Shown: positions 1 to 6,723, counted from the first letter of the stretch. The stretch: DNA of 7,632 nucleotides from Coprococcus sp. (GCA_016296785.1 JAEDHX010000082.1:1-7632), one strand, 5' to 3'. Program-made: numbers and translations. The notes: generated by a model from the sequence alone, not told the origin.

Positions 1-377
1 GATGGTGCTATTGATGGTGCTACCGATGGTGCTATTGATGGTGCTACCGATGGTGCTATTGATGGTGCTACCGATGGTGATGGCGCAACTGATGGTGCTA
101 CCGATGGCGCTACCGATGGTGATGGCGCAACTGATGGTGCTACCGATGGCGCTACTGATGGTGCTACCGATGGTGCAACTGATGGTGCTATTGATGGTGC
201 TACCGATGGTGCTATTGATGGTGCTATTGATGGTGCTACCGATGGTGCTATTGATGGCGCTATCGATGGCGCAACTGATGGTGCTATCGATGGCGATGGC
301 GCAACTGATGGTGCTATTGATGGCGCTATCGATGGCGCAACTGATGGTGCTATCGATGGTGATGGTGAAACTGAAGG
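1..377 (-). repeat. In-frame 12-bp tandem repeats encoding a Ser-[Ile/Val]-Ala-Pro stalk
   Basis: The basic unit is 12 bp (S-I-A-P or S-V-A-P), with occasional 6-bp S-P insertions near residues 341-344 and around 294-299, 115-120 and 73-80. Larger units are nested inside: three identical 24-bp copies at 1-72, two identical 42-bp copies at 71-112 and 113-154, and a 66-bp period at 294-359 whose next copy (from 293 down to 241) is identical over 53 bp. All unit sizes are multiples of three, so copy-number change keeps the frame. Third-base and I/V choices vary between units, so the array is a mix of old and recent duplications. It continues past the left edge. Confidence 0.95.
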
Positions 378-1388
378 TTCTACAGTTGCTGTAGGTAATC
401 CCTTAGACATTGGGTAAAAATGACCCTGTGAGCCACCTGTAACTGTCTTCGCAATAATACCACCCTCAAAATCAGCATAACCTGTATTAACAGTTGCATT
501 TGGAGCTACAAGATGACCACCAAGTCCATTGATAGTAATAGTTCCATTAGCATCAGGGAAATTGAATAATAGATTCATGCCCCCGAAATTAAGCTGCTGT
601 CTGTAGTCTGCATCGCTTCCTGAAAGTTGCTCAACAGCTTTACTCATATGAGTACCATTAACAACTACTTTCATCCAGTTATCAAGTAATACATCATTAT
701 CTCCGTCTACATCAACACTGCTTTTATCGACATCTACAATAGAAATAACACATAAGTTGTTCTTAAGCCAATCTATATCGTTATCAGGTGTATTTATCTT
801 TACGTAACTAGCCGCAACAAATACATCGTATGGCACAATAAAGAATGAATCTTTAGTATCGCAATCAAGTGTAAGTGTACCATCTACGATATCTGATGTA
901 GTCACCTCTGTACCCTGTTTAGCAATAGCTGCTGACTGAGCTCTGATTGATGCAAATGATGAAGCTATGTCAATGTAATCACCCTTCTGAATCCAATCAG
1001 ATGGTACAGTTGCTCCATCTGCAACGCTCTTATAATATACCGTTCTGTCCTTTGTGAATCCCTCTGGCGGTGTACCATTCCAGCCTGTTCCAACTGAACC
1101 TGACTTATAAGTTCCGATATAAGAAGGTGCTATAGCCGCATCACCGAATGTGTTATTATTAGAGTATTCTCCGCCAACAACAACAGATCCAACTGTATGA
1201 GAGCCACCCGAAAGTGTTGCATCGCCCTCTACAAAAAACTGATACTTGCTAAGTGCATCTTTGATTACATCTTCACCAGAAGCCGCATCCGCACTGCCAT
1301 TTGAAAAAATAGCCGGAACGCACATTGTAACAGCTAACGCCAAAGAAACAAGTCCTGCACATATTGTTTTATGCATTCTTCTTCTCAT
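1..1388 (-). CDS. Secreted choice-of-anchor A family surface protein, 3' end outside window
   Basis: The reading frame starts at ATG 1388-1386, 6 nt after AGGAGG (1400-1395), and stays open to the left edge (462 codons plus two bases). Residues 1-35 are a signal peptide: basic MRRRMHK, hydrophobic core about 9-28, and an A-D-A cleavage site at 33-35. Residues about 45-327 match the choice-of-anchor A domain (TIGR04215-like, putative adhesive domain). This shows in the early FFVEGDATLSGG / VGSVVVGGEY segment and the closing GLGGHLVAPNA...GGIIAKTVTGG...HFYP segment. An acidic DVDGDND loop lies at 226-232 and may bind calcium. From residue 338 the protein becomes a stalk of S-[IV]-A-P repeats. 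In this family the domain is followed by varied C-terminal anchors (LPXTG, transmembrane or other); here the anchor lies beyond the edge. Likely role: exported, wall-attached adhesin or matrix protein. The family call is fairly sure; the ligand is unknown. No lipobox is seen. Confidence 0.85.
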   Translation of the reverse strand, partial: MRRRMHKTICAGLVSLALAVTMCVPAIFSNGSADAASGEDVIKDALSKYQFFVEGDATLSGGSHTVGSVVVGGEYSNNNTFGDAAIAPSYIGTYKSGSVGTGWNGTPPEGFTKDRTVYYKSVADGATVPSDWIQKGDYIDIASSFASIRAQSAAIAKQGTEVTTSDIVDGTLTLDCDTKDSFFIVPYDVFVAASYVKINTPDNDIDWLKNNLCVISIVDVDKSSVDVDGDNDVLLDNWMKVVVNGTHMSKAVEQLSGSDADYRQQLNFGGMNLLFNFPDANGTITINGLGGHLVAPNATVNTGYADFEGGIIAKTVTGGSQGHFYPMSKGLPTATVEPSVSPSPSIAPSVAPSIAPSIAPSVAPSPSIAPSVAPSIAPSIAPSVAPSIAPSIAPSVAPSIAPSVAPSVAPSVAPSVAPSVAPSPSVAPSVAPSVAPSPSVAPSIAPSVAPSIAPSVAPSIAP

Positions 1389-1407
1389 TTTTTCCCTCCT
1401 ATTATTT

Positions 1408-1429
1408 CTTTGTTGTAATAACTACAAAG
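1408..1429 (-). promoter_or_regulatory. Small inverted repeat in the 5' leader of the choice-of-anchor A gene
   Basis: The arms TTGTA and TACAA (1413-1417 and 1423-1427) are separated by 5 nt. An alternative pairing uses the outer CTTTG/CAAAG bases. It lies about 8 nt upstream of the Shine-Dalgarno sequence, inside the predicted transcript. It could be a minor leader hairpin or a protein site. The stem is short and AT-rich, so chance is quite possible. Confidence 0.25.
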
Positions 1430-1468
1430 AAAATGGCATACCACTCCACAATGTAGTCTATATAGAGT

Positions 1469-1477
1469 AATATACCA
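1469..1477 (-). promoter_or_regulatory. Candidate extended -10 promoter of the choice-of-anchor A gene
   Basis: Read on the minus strand this is TGGTATATT, which fits TGnTATAAT with one mismatch in the hexamer. No convincing -35 box is seen 17 bp upstream, as is common for extended -10 promoters. The transcript would start near 1462 and have a leader of about 74 nt. The rest of 1389-1549 holds a perfect TCTATATAGA palindrome (1457-1466) and no clear terminator for gatD. Confidence 0.4.
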
Positions 1478-1549
1478 TTTCCTTAGCAAAAATGAATATA
1501 TGCATTTTTAACAAAAATAGATATGCAAAACTTACAAATATTACCAAGC

Positions 1550-2263
1550 CTACGATAATTCAAGATCAGGCATTTCAAATTTCTTCAATTTATACTCAAA
1601 TGCTTCCCTCATTGCCGACTCGAAAGGAAGCTCATTTATATCACAATTCAGCTCCTGCAACAAGAAATGAACAAAATCAGGATTTTGAACAAGTAATGGT
1701 CCAAGCAAATATGTCGCAATAACTCTACCTGTATAAATACCATCATAATATGTGTCAGGATTCATTCCCTTACCAATCTCTGTTTTGCAAAATGCAATAT
1801 CCTCCGGTATCCCATACGTATGTGAAAATCTGCTGCTATAACCGATAAGTGTAATATCTTTAAATTTCGCCTTCATTAAATTATTGAATCTATTCGGCGC
1901 CTGTCTTACGCTATAGCAATCAAAAAAGCCAAGACCATCTATCTTACTTCCGTCTTCTCTTTGAATATATGAGCCAAGTATTTCAAATGAATTACCTACA
2001 AATAAAAACAGACTATTTCCAGCTTCAAGCATTGGTGCTATCTCATCTTTATATTGCATAAGTCGGCTAATAATAAGTTCCTGACTCTTCTCACTCATTG
2101 AACACATATATACGAGTTCTATATCTTCATATAGAAAATGAGGTTTCTCATTGAGCTCTGTATAAATAAACTCAGCATCAGGTATACATTTGGACAAATA
2201 CTTCATATTACCCTTGTCTCCAAACAGGGTGCAAATCTCAGGATATAATACTTCTATCTTCAT
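1550..2263 (-). CDS. gatD: GatD-like glutamine amidotransferase-fold subunit lacking the catalytic Cys and His
   Basis: 237 aa; S. aureus GatD has 243. GatD normally hydrolyses glutamine and passes ammonia to MurT, which amidates the alpha-carboxylate of D-Glu in lipid II. Matching features are the N-terminal LFGDKGN (12-18), the LGSYI...DG...GLGFFD stretch (96-115), N-R at 124-125 (GatD Arg128 position), TYLLGPLL (184-191) and the partner gene just upstream. Active-site motifs are altered: the usual C-G-G-Y-Q reads V-G-N-S-F (89-93), TYLHGP reads TYLLGP (His to Leu187), FENHGG reads YSSRFS (142-147), and the GGGSD motif reads M-C-S-M-S (53-57). The frame is full length and uninterrupted, so decay by frameshift is not indicated. 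The start ATG overlaps the murT stop and has GAGGAGG 7 nt upstream. Family assignment is good; glutaminase activity is doubtful. It may be a structural or regulatory partner of the MurT-like ligase. Confidence 0.85.
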   Translation of the reverse strand: MKIEVLYPEICTLFGDKGNMKYLSKCIPDAEFIYTELNEKPHFLYEDIELVYMCSMSEKSQELIISRLMQYKDEIAPMLEAGNSLFLFVGNSFEILGSYIQREDGSKIDGLGFFDCYSVRQAPNRFNNLMKAKFKDITLIGYSSRFSHTYGIPEDIAFCKTEIGKGMNPDTYYDGIYTGRVIATYLLGPLLVQNPDFVHFLLQELNCDINELPFESAMREAFEYKLKKFEMPDLELS

Positions 2264-2277
2264 TATTTGCCCTCCTC
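2263..2277 (-). promoter_or_regulatory. Shine-Dalgarno and TAATG stop/start coupling of murT to gatD
   Basis: GAGGAGG (2277-2271) lies inside the last codons of murT. The murT stop TAA (2265-2263) shares one A with the gatD ATG (2263-2261). This arrangement is typical of translational coupling and fits two subunits made in equal amounts. Confidence 0.85.
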
Positions 2278-3633
2278 AAGTCTATTTATTATCCTCTGCT
2301 TTATTTCACAGGACATTCCATAATTCTCACAATCATACAGGATGTATACTCTCTCAACCCCGTCAAGAATCACATCATCAGCTGCAGCAACCTCGCTGGT
2401 ATTTACAGTAATTTTTTCCTCAGGAATGCCTGCAATAAGGCATCTGACTTTATGGTCATAGCACCATGGTCCGGAACAAATGACCTGAGTAACATCATCA
2501 CGATTAAACTGTTCATATTCCAAATCATATATCCAGCCGGTATACTCAATGCTTTTCTTTCTGTCACTAAGGTCGTCCATTGCCAGAATAATTGCTTTCT
2601 TACCCTGCTCATTTGCAACATATTCAAAGGTTCTTGATGATGAGACTGCACTTTGGCCTTTGCTAAGTGCCTGAACAACAGTAACACCATTTACGGTGGT
2701 CTCATTGTGTCTTGAATCAGGCACATGAATCTTAGCAATAAGCTCTTTTACTTTTTCCTTTGGATATCCTATTTCACGAAGAGCTGATATAACAGTTACT
2801 TCATTATATATATTAAACAAAGCTGTATGAATAAGAGGATATGTTATCTCACCATCAGCCTCCTTCATGGTCAGAGTCATATTATCTCTATCTATTTCAG
2901 TCGCAAGATACTTCTTATCTGCTGAATGAAGGCCGCAATTAGGGCACACAACATCTCCAATATGATGATATCTGAGATAATTGTACTTAAGCTTTGTTCC
3001 ACACTCAGGACACAGCTGATAATCAGCAATTATGTTGTAAGGCTCAGTCTTATCATCAGGCTGTTTACCAATTCCGTAGAATACTCTGTAGCTATTCTTC
3101 TTAAGCATACTAGAGCATAGCTCATCTGCATTAAGAACCACCTTTGTCGAATCAGGACAATAGGTATCAATTACGCTAAATATATAATCAGGATGGGCAT
3201 TTCTCTTTAATGAATCACGAAACAGACCTGTTACTACAAGATAGTCAGGCTTTATATAAGGAAGTATAAGCCTTGACGCCCTCTCGTCTACTTCAAAAAC
3301 AGCAGCATCAACACGACATTTACCAGTCCATTTAAGACTGTTAATTACATTTGTTGTACATCCCGGAACAATATTGGAGCCGGTTCTATTACTTACCACC
3401 TTCTTGCTGTCCTCACAAAGACAATCTGTAAGAAGGTTCGAAACCGTTGTTTTACCATTTGTACCAATAACACATATGGCAAGTGGCGCCTTTGGTGCTT
3501 CAGCCAAAAAATTAGGACAAAGCTTCTGCGCAACAACACCCGGTGTATGTGTTCCATTACGTCCCATAAGACGAATTACAGCCTTACTTAGTTTAGCAGC
3601 AATAAGTGCTACATGAAATCGAAAAGATGCCAT
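2263..3633 (-). CDS. murT: MurT-like Mur ligase family subunit (lipid II isoglutaminyl synthase type)
   Basis: 456 aa from ATG 3633, the start placed 7 nt after AAAGGAG; an in-frame ATG six codons earlier lies upstream of that site and is unlikely. Domains: Mur ligase ATP-binding centre with P-loop GTNGKTT (57-63), NRTGSN (82-87), EVDER (114-118) and LNADE (167-171). A four-Cys zinc ribbon inserted at 208-233 (CPEC...CPNC) is diagnostic of MurT. A DUF1727-type C-terminal domain follows, with GWIYD (366-370). MurT activates the D-Glu alpha-carboxylate of lipid II with ATP at the inner membrane face, and GatD supplies ammonia. Two C-terminal signatures differ from S. aureus MurT: the AKNPAG-type motif reads SKGQSA (324-329), and the residue six before the WIYD Asp, Asp349 in S. 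aureus, reads Tyr364. Together with the altered GatD this suggests a divergent pair; the ATP-dependent ligase centre itself looks intact. Confidence 0.9.
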   Translation of the reverse strand: MASFRFHVALIAAKLSKAVIRLMGRNGTHTPGVVAQKLCPNFLAEAPKAPLAICVIGTNGKTTVSNLLTDCLCEDSKKVVSNRTGSNIVPGCTTNVINSLKWTGKCRVDAAVFEVDERASRLILPYIKPDYLVVTGLFRDSLKRNAHPDYIFSVIDTYCPDSTKVVLNADELCSSMLKKNSYRVFYGIGKQPDDKTEPYNIIADYQLCPECGTKLKYNYLRYHHIGDVVCPNCGLHSADKKYLATEIDRDNMTLTMKEADGEITYPLIHTALFNIYNEVTVISALREIGYPKEKVKELIAKIHVPDSRHNETTVNGVTVVQALSKGQSAVSSSRTFEYVANEQGKKAIILAMDDLSDRKKSIEYTGWIYDLEYEQFNRDDVTQVICSGPWCYDHKVRCLIAGIPEEKITVNTSEVAAADDVILDGVERVYILYDCENYGMSCEIKQRIINRLEEGK

Positions 3634-3640
3634 CGATTTT

Positions 3641-3647
3641 CTCCTTT
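3641..3647 (-). promoter_or_regulatory. Ribosome binding site deciding the murT start
   Basis: AAAGGAG on the minus strand sits 7 nt before ATG 3633-3631. It overlaps the codons just after the upstream ATG at 3651, so that longer start has no site of its own. Confidence 0.85.
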
Positions 3648-3670
3648 GCATATTCTAAAAATTCCATGTC

Positions 3671-3700
3671 ATTCTACATCTATATATCAGTATTTGTCAA
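3671..3700 (-). promoter_or_regulatory. Sigma-A-type promoter of the murT-gatD operon
   Basis: On the minus strand a perfect TTGACA (3700-3695) is followed after 18 bp by TAGAAT (3676-3671), which matches TATAAT at five of six bases. Predicted transcription starts near 3664, giving a leader of about 30 nt. No other promoter is seen before gatD, so the two genes should be cotranscribed. Confidence 0.7.
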
Positions 3701-3743
3701 ATTAAACATACCTATACTATATATGATTATTTGTTTTGGAAGT

Positions 3744-3758
3744 TTTACATATTGTAAA
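3744..3758. promoter_or_regulatory. Palindrome TTTACA-TAT-TGTAAA, possible operator
   Basis: Perfect 6-bp arms flank a 3-bp centre, and its right arm covers the candidate -35 box of the phosphodiesterase gene. It lies about 45 bp upstream of the murT -35 box, so a bound regulator could affect either gene. The evidence is symmetry and position only. Confidence 0.35.
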
Positions 3759-3780
3759 GACTACCAGATTATGACATAAT
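3752..3780 (+). promoter_or_regulatory. Candidate promoter of the EAL-domain gene
   Basis: TTGTAA (3752-3757), a 17-bp spacer, and CATAAT (3775-3780) match consensus at four and five of six bases. This implies a leader of about 90 nt before ATG 3876. The region is very AT-rich (TATAAT also occurs at 3781-3786 without a fitting -35), so the assignment is tentative. Confidence 0.45.
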
Positions 3781-3826
3781 TATAATAACTACGACTTAAT
3801 AAACTACTAAATTTATACAACAAAAA

Positions 3827-3844
3827 TTGATTATTAATATTCAA
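3827..3844. promoter_or_regulatory. Near-perfect 18-bp palindrome in the leader of the EAL-domain gene
   Basis: TTGA-T-TATTAATA-T-TCAA is symmetric at all but one base pair (16 of 18 positions). It lies 18 bp before the Shine-Dalgarno GGAGG (3862-3866), downstream of the candidate promoter, where a bound repressor could block transcription. It is AT-rich, so chance cannot be excluded. Confidence 0.3.
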
Positions 3845-3875
3845 CTATTATTATTGTTTTCGGAGGTAGAAATAT

Positions 3876-5804
3876 ATGGAAAAAATGCTTTATTTTGACT
3901 ATTCAGCACTTATAATTATTATTATTCTTGTTATTTCTACCATTTTCAGAAACCTGTTCCGGGGAAGAATAAATCGTTATTTCTTTGCAGTTATAATAGT
4001 TGCTTTTATATCTGTAGTAGCAGACATTTTCGCAGTAACCCTTGACAATATGGGGCCGGGCAACATTGCACTTAAATATATATCCCACTCAATATATCTT
4101 ATTGCACACGGATATTCGCCGGCAATTTATCTAATGTATTTGATTGCATTAACCGACACATGGCATATAGTTGGTAAGAATAAGTTTATAGCAGCCTCTC
4201 TCTACCTTCCTTATCTGCTTGTTATTGTTGTTACAATCAGCAACATTTTCACACATAAGCTATTCTACTTTGATGAAATGGGAGCCTACACAAGAGGACC
4301 ACAGTTTATAATACTTTACATTGTTGCAGCATTTTACTGCATAGCAGGCATATTTTTTCTCTTGTATTATTGCCGGCTGTTTTCAAAAAGCCGTTTTTCA
4401 TCATTAATTGCCACATATCCTCTTATCGCATTTTCAACTATATTTCAGATGATTAATCCCAAAATATTAATTGAGATGTTTGCACAAGCCATTGGAATAT
4501 TATATATATTTATGATGATACAGCGCCCTGAGGAATCAATAAATGCTGACACTCAGCTTAGAAATATTGCATCATATGTTGACAACATTAAGCAGGCAAC
4601 AATCACTAAGAAGAAATGCCGAATTATTATGATTAATATAACAAATTATAGCACTATCAAAGTAATGCTTGGTTACGAAGCAACCGTAAAGCTTCTTAGG
4701 GAGATAGCTGATAAGCTGCAGATGCTTAATAACACAATGGCCTTAAATTCAGACCTATATTACATAGGTTCAGGCAAATTCAGAGTAGTCGCATCAAACA
4801 AATATGCAGATAAACTAATAGATGCAGCAAAGAAGATTAACAAAGCCATGAAGCGCAATATGCTTGCAGACCAAATGGATGTAAACCTCACCACCTGCGT
4901 ATGCATAACAAACTTCCCGGAAGATGTTGATAATTATGAAGACCTAATCGCACTTGGTAATATCCTAAATGCAAGATTCTATAACGGTCATGTTGTTTAT
5001 GCTACAGACGTACTTGAGAGCTCACAGTATAAGATTATGAAGGATATAGACAGCATTATCGAATACTCACTTGCCAATCACAAATTTGAGGTATACTACC
5101 AGCCTATTTACTCTGTAAAGAGCAAATGCTTTAAAAGTGCAGAAGCCTTACTTCGTCTTCATACAGATGATGGTGGCTTTATTCCTCCTGATATTTTTAT
5201 TACTGCAGCTGAAAAGAACGGTACAATTTACAAAATCGGTACCTTTGTATTAGAAGAAGTATGCAAATTTATTACAAGCAGTGAATTTGAGGAGCTGGAT
5301 TTAGATTACATTGAAGTTAATCTGTCAGTTGCGCAGTGTATGCAGAAGGACATGTCCGAAGAAATCATTGAAATGATAAAGAAATATGACATCAATCCTG
5401 CCAAGCTCAACTTAGAAATAACAGAAACTGCAGCATCATATTCACAGAATACACTTATGAATAACTTAAATGAACTAGCCGAGTCCGGAATAGAAATCTC
5501 ACTTGATGACTTTGGAACAGGCTATTCAAATATGATGCGTATAGCCTCACTTCCACTTAGCATGGTTAAGCTTGATAAAGCATTTGCAGACAGCGTTGAA
5601 GACTGCAGAAAGCAGGTTGTCCTTAACAATACTATCCGCATGATTAAAGAGCTTAATATGCAGATAGTAGTTGAAGGCGTTGAAACAGCCGCACTTGCTA
5701 AGAAATTCGCTGAGCTTAATTGCGAATACATACAAGGCTACTACTATTCAAAGCCAATTCCTAAGGACAAGCTTATTGACTTTATTACTAGTAAGCAGGC
5801 GTAG
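3876..5804 (+). CDS. Membrane-bound cyclic-di-GMP phosphodiesterase, degenerate GGDEF plus intact EAL domain
   Basis: 642 aa; the start has GGAGG 9 nt upstream. Residues 1-215 hold about seven hydrophobic segments (near 8-25, 35-55, 70-92, 105-124, 143-167, 178-192, 198-214), an N-terminal membrane sensor like the 7TM modules of Lachnospiraceae signalling proteins. Residues about 225-385 are GGDEF-like, but the signature reads G-S-G-K-F (298-302), so cyclase activity is not expected. Residues about 390-640 are an EAL domain with its metal and catalytic positions present: EALLR (Glu423), Asn482 in NLS, Glu514 in LEITET, DDFGTGYS (Asp544, Asp545), Lys565, Glu600 in VEGVET and Gln620. It should hydrolyse cyclic-di-GMP to pGpG at the membrane in response to an unknown signal, affecting motility, adhesion or exopolysaccharide. 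It stands alone on the plus strand, divergent from murT, and its end overlaps manA. Activity is inferred; the ligand is unknown. Confidence 0.9.
   Translation: MEKMLYFDYSALIIIIILVISTIFRNLFRGRINRYFFAVIIVAFISVVADIFAVTLDNMGPGNIALKYISHSIYLIAHGYSPAIYLMYLIALTDTWHIVGKNKFIAASLYLPYLLVIVVTISNIFTHKLFYFDEMGAYTRGPQFIILYIVAAFYCIAGIFFLLYYCRLFSKSRFSSLIATYPLIAFSTIFQMINPKILIEMFAQAIGILYIFMMIQRPEESINADTQLRNIASYVDNIKQATITKKKCRIIMINITNYSTIKVMLGYEATVKLLREIADKLQMLNNTMALNSDLYYIGSGKFRVVASNKYADKLIDAAKKINKAMKRNMLADQMDVNLTTCVCITNFPEDVDNYEDLIALGNILNARFYNGHVVYATDVLESSQYKIMKDIDSIIEYSLANHKFEVYYQPIYSVKSKCFKSAEALLRLHTDDGGFIPPDIFITAAEKNGTIYKIGTFVLEEVCKFITSSEFEELDLDYIEVNLSVAQCMQKDMSEEIIEMIKKYDINPAKLNLEITETAASYSQNTLMNNLNELAESGIEISLDDFGTGYSNMMRIASLPLSMVKLDKAFADSVEDCRKQVVLNNTIRMIKELNMQIVVEGVETAALAKKFAELNCEYIQGYYYSKPIPKDKLIDFITSKQA
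5788..5804. other. 17-bp tail-to-tail overlap of the EAL-domain gene and manA
   Basis: The plus-strand stop TAG is at 5802-5804 and the minus-strand stop TAG at 5790-5788. The last codons of each gene therefore lie in the other, with no room for a terminator between them. The 3' ends of the two transcripts are probably complementary. Confidence 0.9.
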
Positions 5805-6723
5805 AAATAATCATTTCCATATCACCTGAATATAATATATTTCCGTATCCATTTGGTATAATAAAGTGATCGCCTTTGGATATAGGGCTATTATTAATAG
5901 CTCCTTTACCATTAATTATTGAGACAAGCATGAATGGCTGATCCATTACATGTCTCTTTTCCCCGGAAACCGAATTTTTCCATACAGTATAATATGGACA
6001 GCTTACGAGCTGATCCATATTTTTATTTGCAGTAATATCAGGATTCTTATTAGGAGTTTCAGGAACAAAAGGTGCCTTAATTACATCGATACTCTGCTTA
6101 ACATGAAGCTGTCTTGGCTTACCGTTACTTAACCTGTCATAATCATATACACGATAAGTAACATCACTATTTTGTTGTGTTTCAAGAATCAGTGTTCCAC
6201 CCTTAATCGCATGAACAGTACCGGGATTTATCTGGAAGAAATCTCCCGCCTTAACAGGAATCTCCCTAATAAAATCACTCCATCTGCCCTGTTCTATCAT
6301 TTCCTTAACCTCTTTACTTGAAGAAGCATTATGACCGATTACTATGGTCGCATCTTCTTTTGCATCAAGAACATACCAGCATTCTGTTTTGCCAAGGGAA
6401 CCATTTTCATGCTCTTTGGCATAATCATCATCAGGATGAACCTGTATACTAAGGTCATTATTTGCATCAATAATCTTTGTTAGAAGCGGAAAAACCTCAC
6501 TCTTGATATTCCCAAACAGCTCCTTATGTTCAGTATAAAGGCTGCTTAAATGCATACCGGCGTATAACCCGTCTTTTACTACACAATCGCCATTTTGATG
6601 AGCACTGATTCCCCAGCACTCACCAACAGCATCACCATCTATAGCATAATTAAAATCAGTTTTTAGTCTGGTTCCTCCCCATATCATCTGTTTGAATACA
6701 GGCTCTAATCTGATTATATCCAT
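5788..6723 (-). CDS. manA: Mannose-6-phosphate isomerase, class I
   Basis: 311 aa, the size of the short Bacillus-type ManA (about 315). It interconverts mannose-6-P and fructose-6-P in the cytoplasm, feeding mannose into glycolysis or fructose-6-P into GDP-mannose synthesis. It is a cupin metalloenzyme, and the zinc-site residues are visible: Q-V-H-P-D-D (Gln94, His96), T-E-C-W-Y (Glu114) and G-T-V-H-A-I (His171). RVYDYDR (191-197), with Arg191, is a class I catalytic-region signature. The N-terminal LEPVFKQMIWGGTRL also fits. The start at ATG 6723 is chosen for GGAGGAGG 9 nt upstream and because it begins at the family's usual N-terminus. The open frame reaches 6822, but that extension lies inside the kinase gene. 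It is second in an operon with the fructokinase, with one base between stop and start. The domain and motif match is clear. Confidence 0.95.
   Translation of the reverse strand: MDIIRLEPVFKQMIWGGTRLKTDFNYAIDGDAVGECWGISAHQNGDCVVKDGLYAGMHLSSLYTEHKELFGNIKSEVFPLLTKIIDANNDLSIQVHPDDDYAKEHENGSLGKTECWYVLDAKEDATIVIGHNASSSKEVKEMIEQGRWSDFIREIPVKAGDFFQINPGTVHAIKGGTLILETQQNSDVTYRVYDYDRLSNGKPRQLHVKQSIDVIKAPFVPETPNKNPDITANKNMDQLVSCPYYTVWKNSVSGEKRHVMDQPFMLVSIINGKGAINNSPISKGDHFIIPNGYGNILYSGDMEMIISTPAY

Noticed and set aside
1..377. Repeat array as a possible CRISPR
   Set aside because: The units are contiguous 12-bp copies without unique spacers, and they are in frame with a coding sequence.
2..394. Plus-strand open frame encoding a Met-Val-Leu-rich peptide
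   Set aside because: It is the antisense reading of the 12-bp S-[IV]-A-P repeats. It has no ribosome site, and the minus strand has a coherent signal peptide, domain and stalk.
693..713. Acidic DVDGDND loop as a dockerin module
   Set aside because: There is only one loop, with no paired second repeat, and it is embedded in the adhesive domain.
1494..1549. Terminator after gatD at the ATTTTT-AAC-AAAAAT inverted repeat
   Set aside because: The stem is entirely A-T with no GC-rich base, so it is too weak to call as an intrinsic terminator.
1550..2263. gatD-like gene as a pseudogene
   Set aside because: It has no stop or frameshift, normal length, a good ribosome site and exact coupling to murT; only active-site residues differ.
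2403..2690. Open frames of 60-95 codons inside murT, the EAL gene, manA and the kinase gene
   Set aside because: They lie wholly within well-supported genes in other frames and lack ribosome sites or recognisable domains.
3634..3651. Longer murT start at the upstream ATG (3651)
   Set aside because: The AAAGGAG site lies downstream of that ATG and correctly precedes the ATG at 3633, where homologous proteins also begin.
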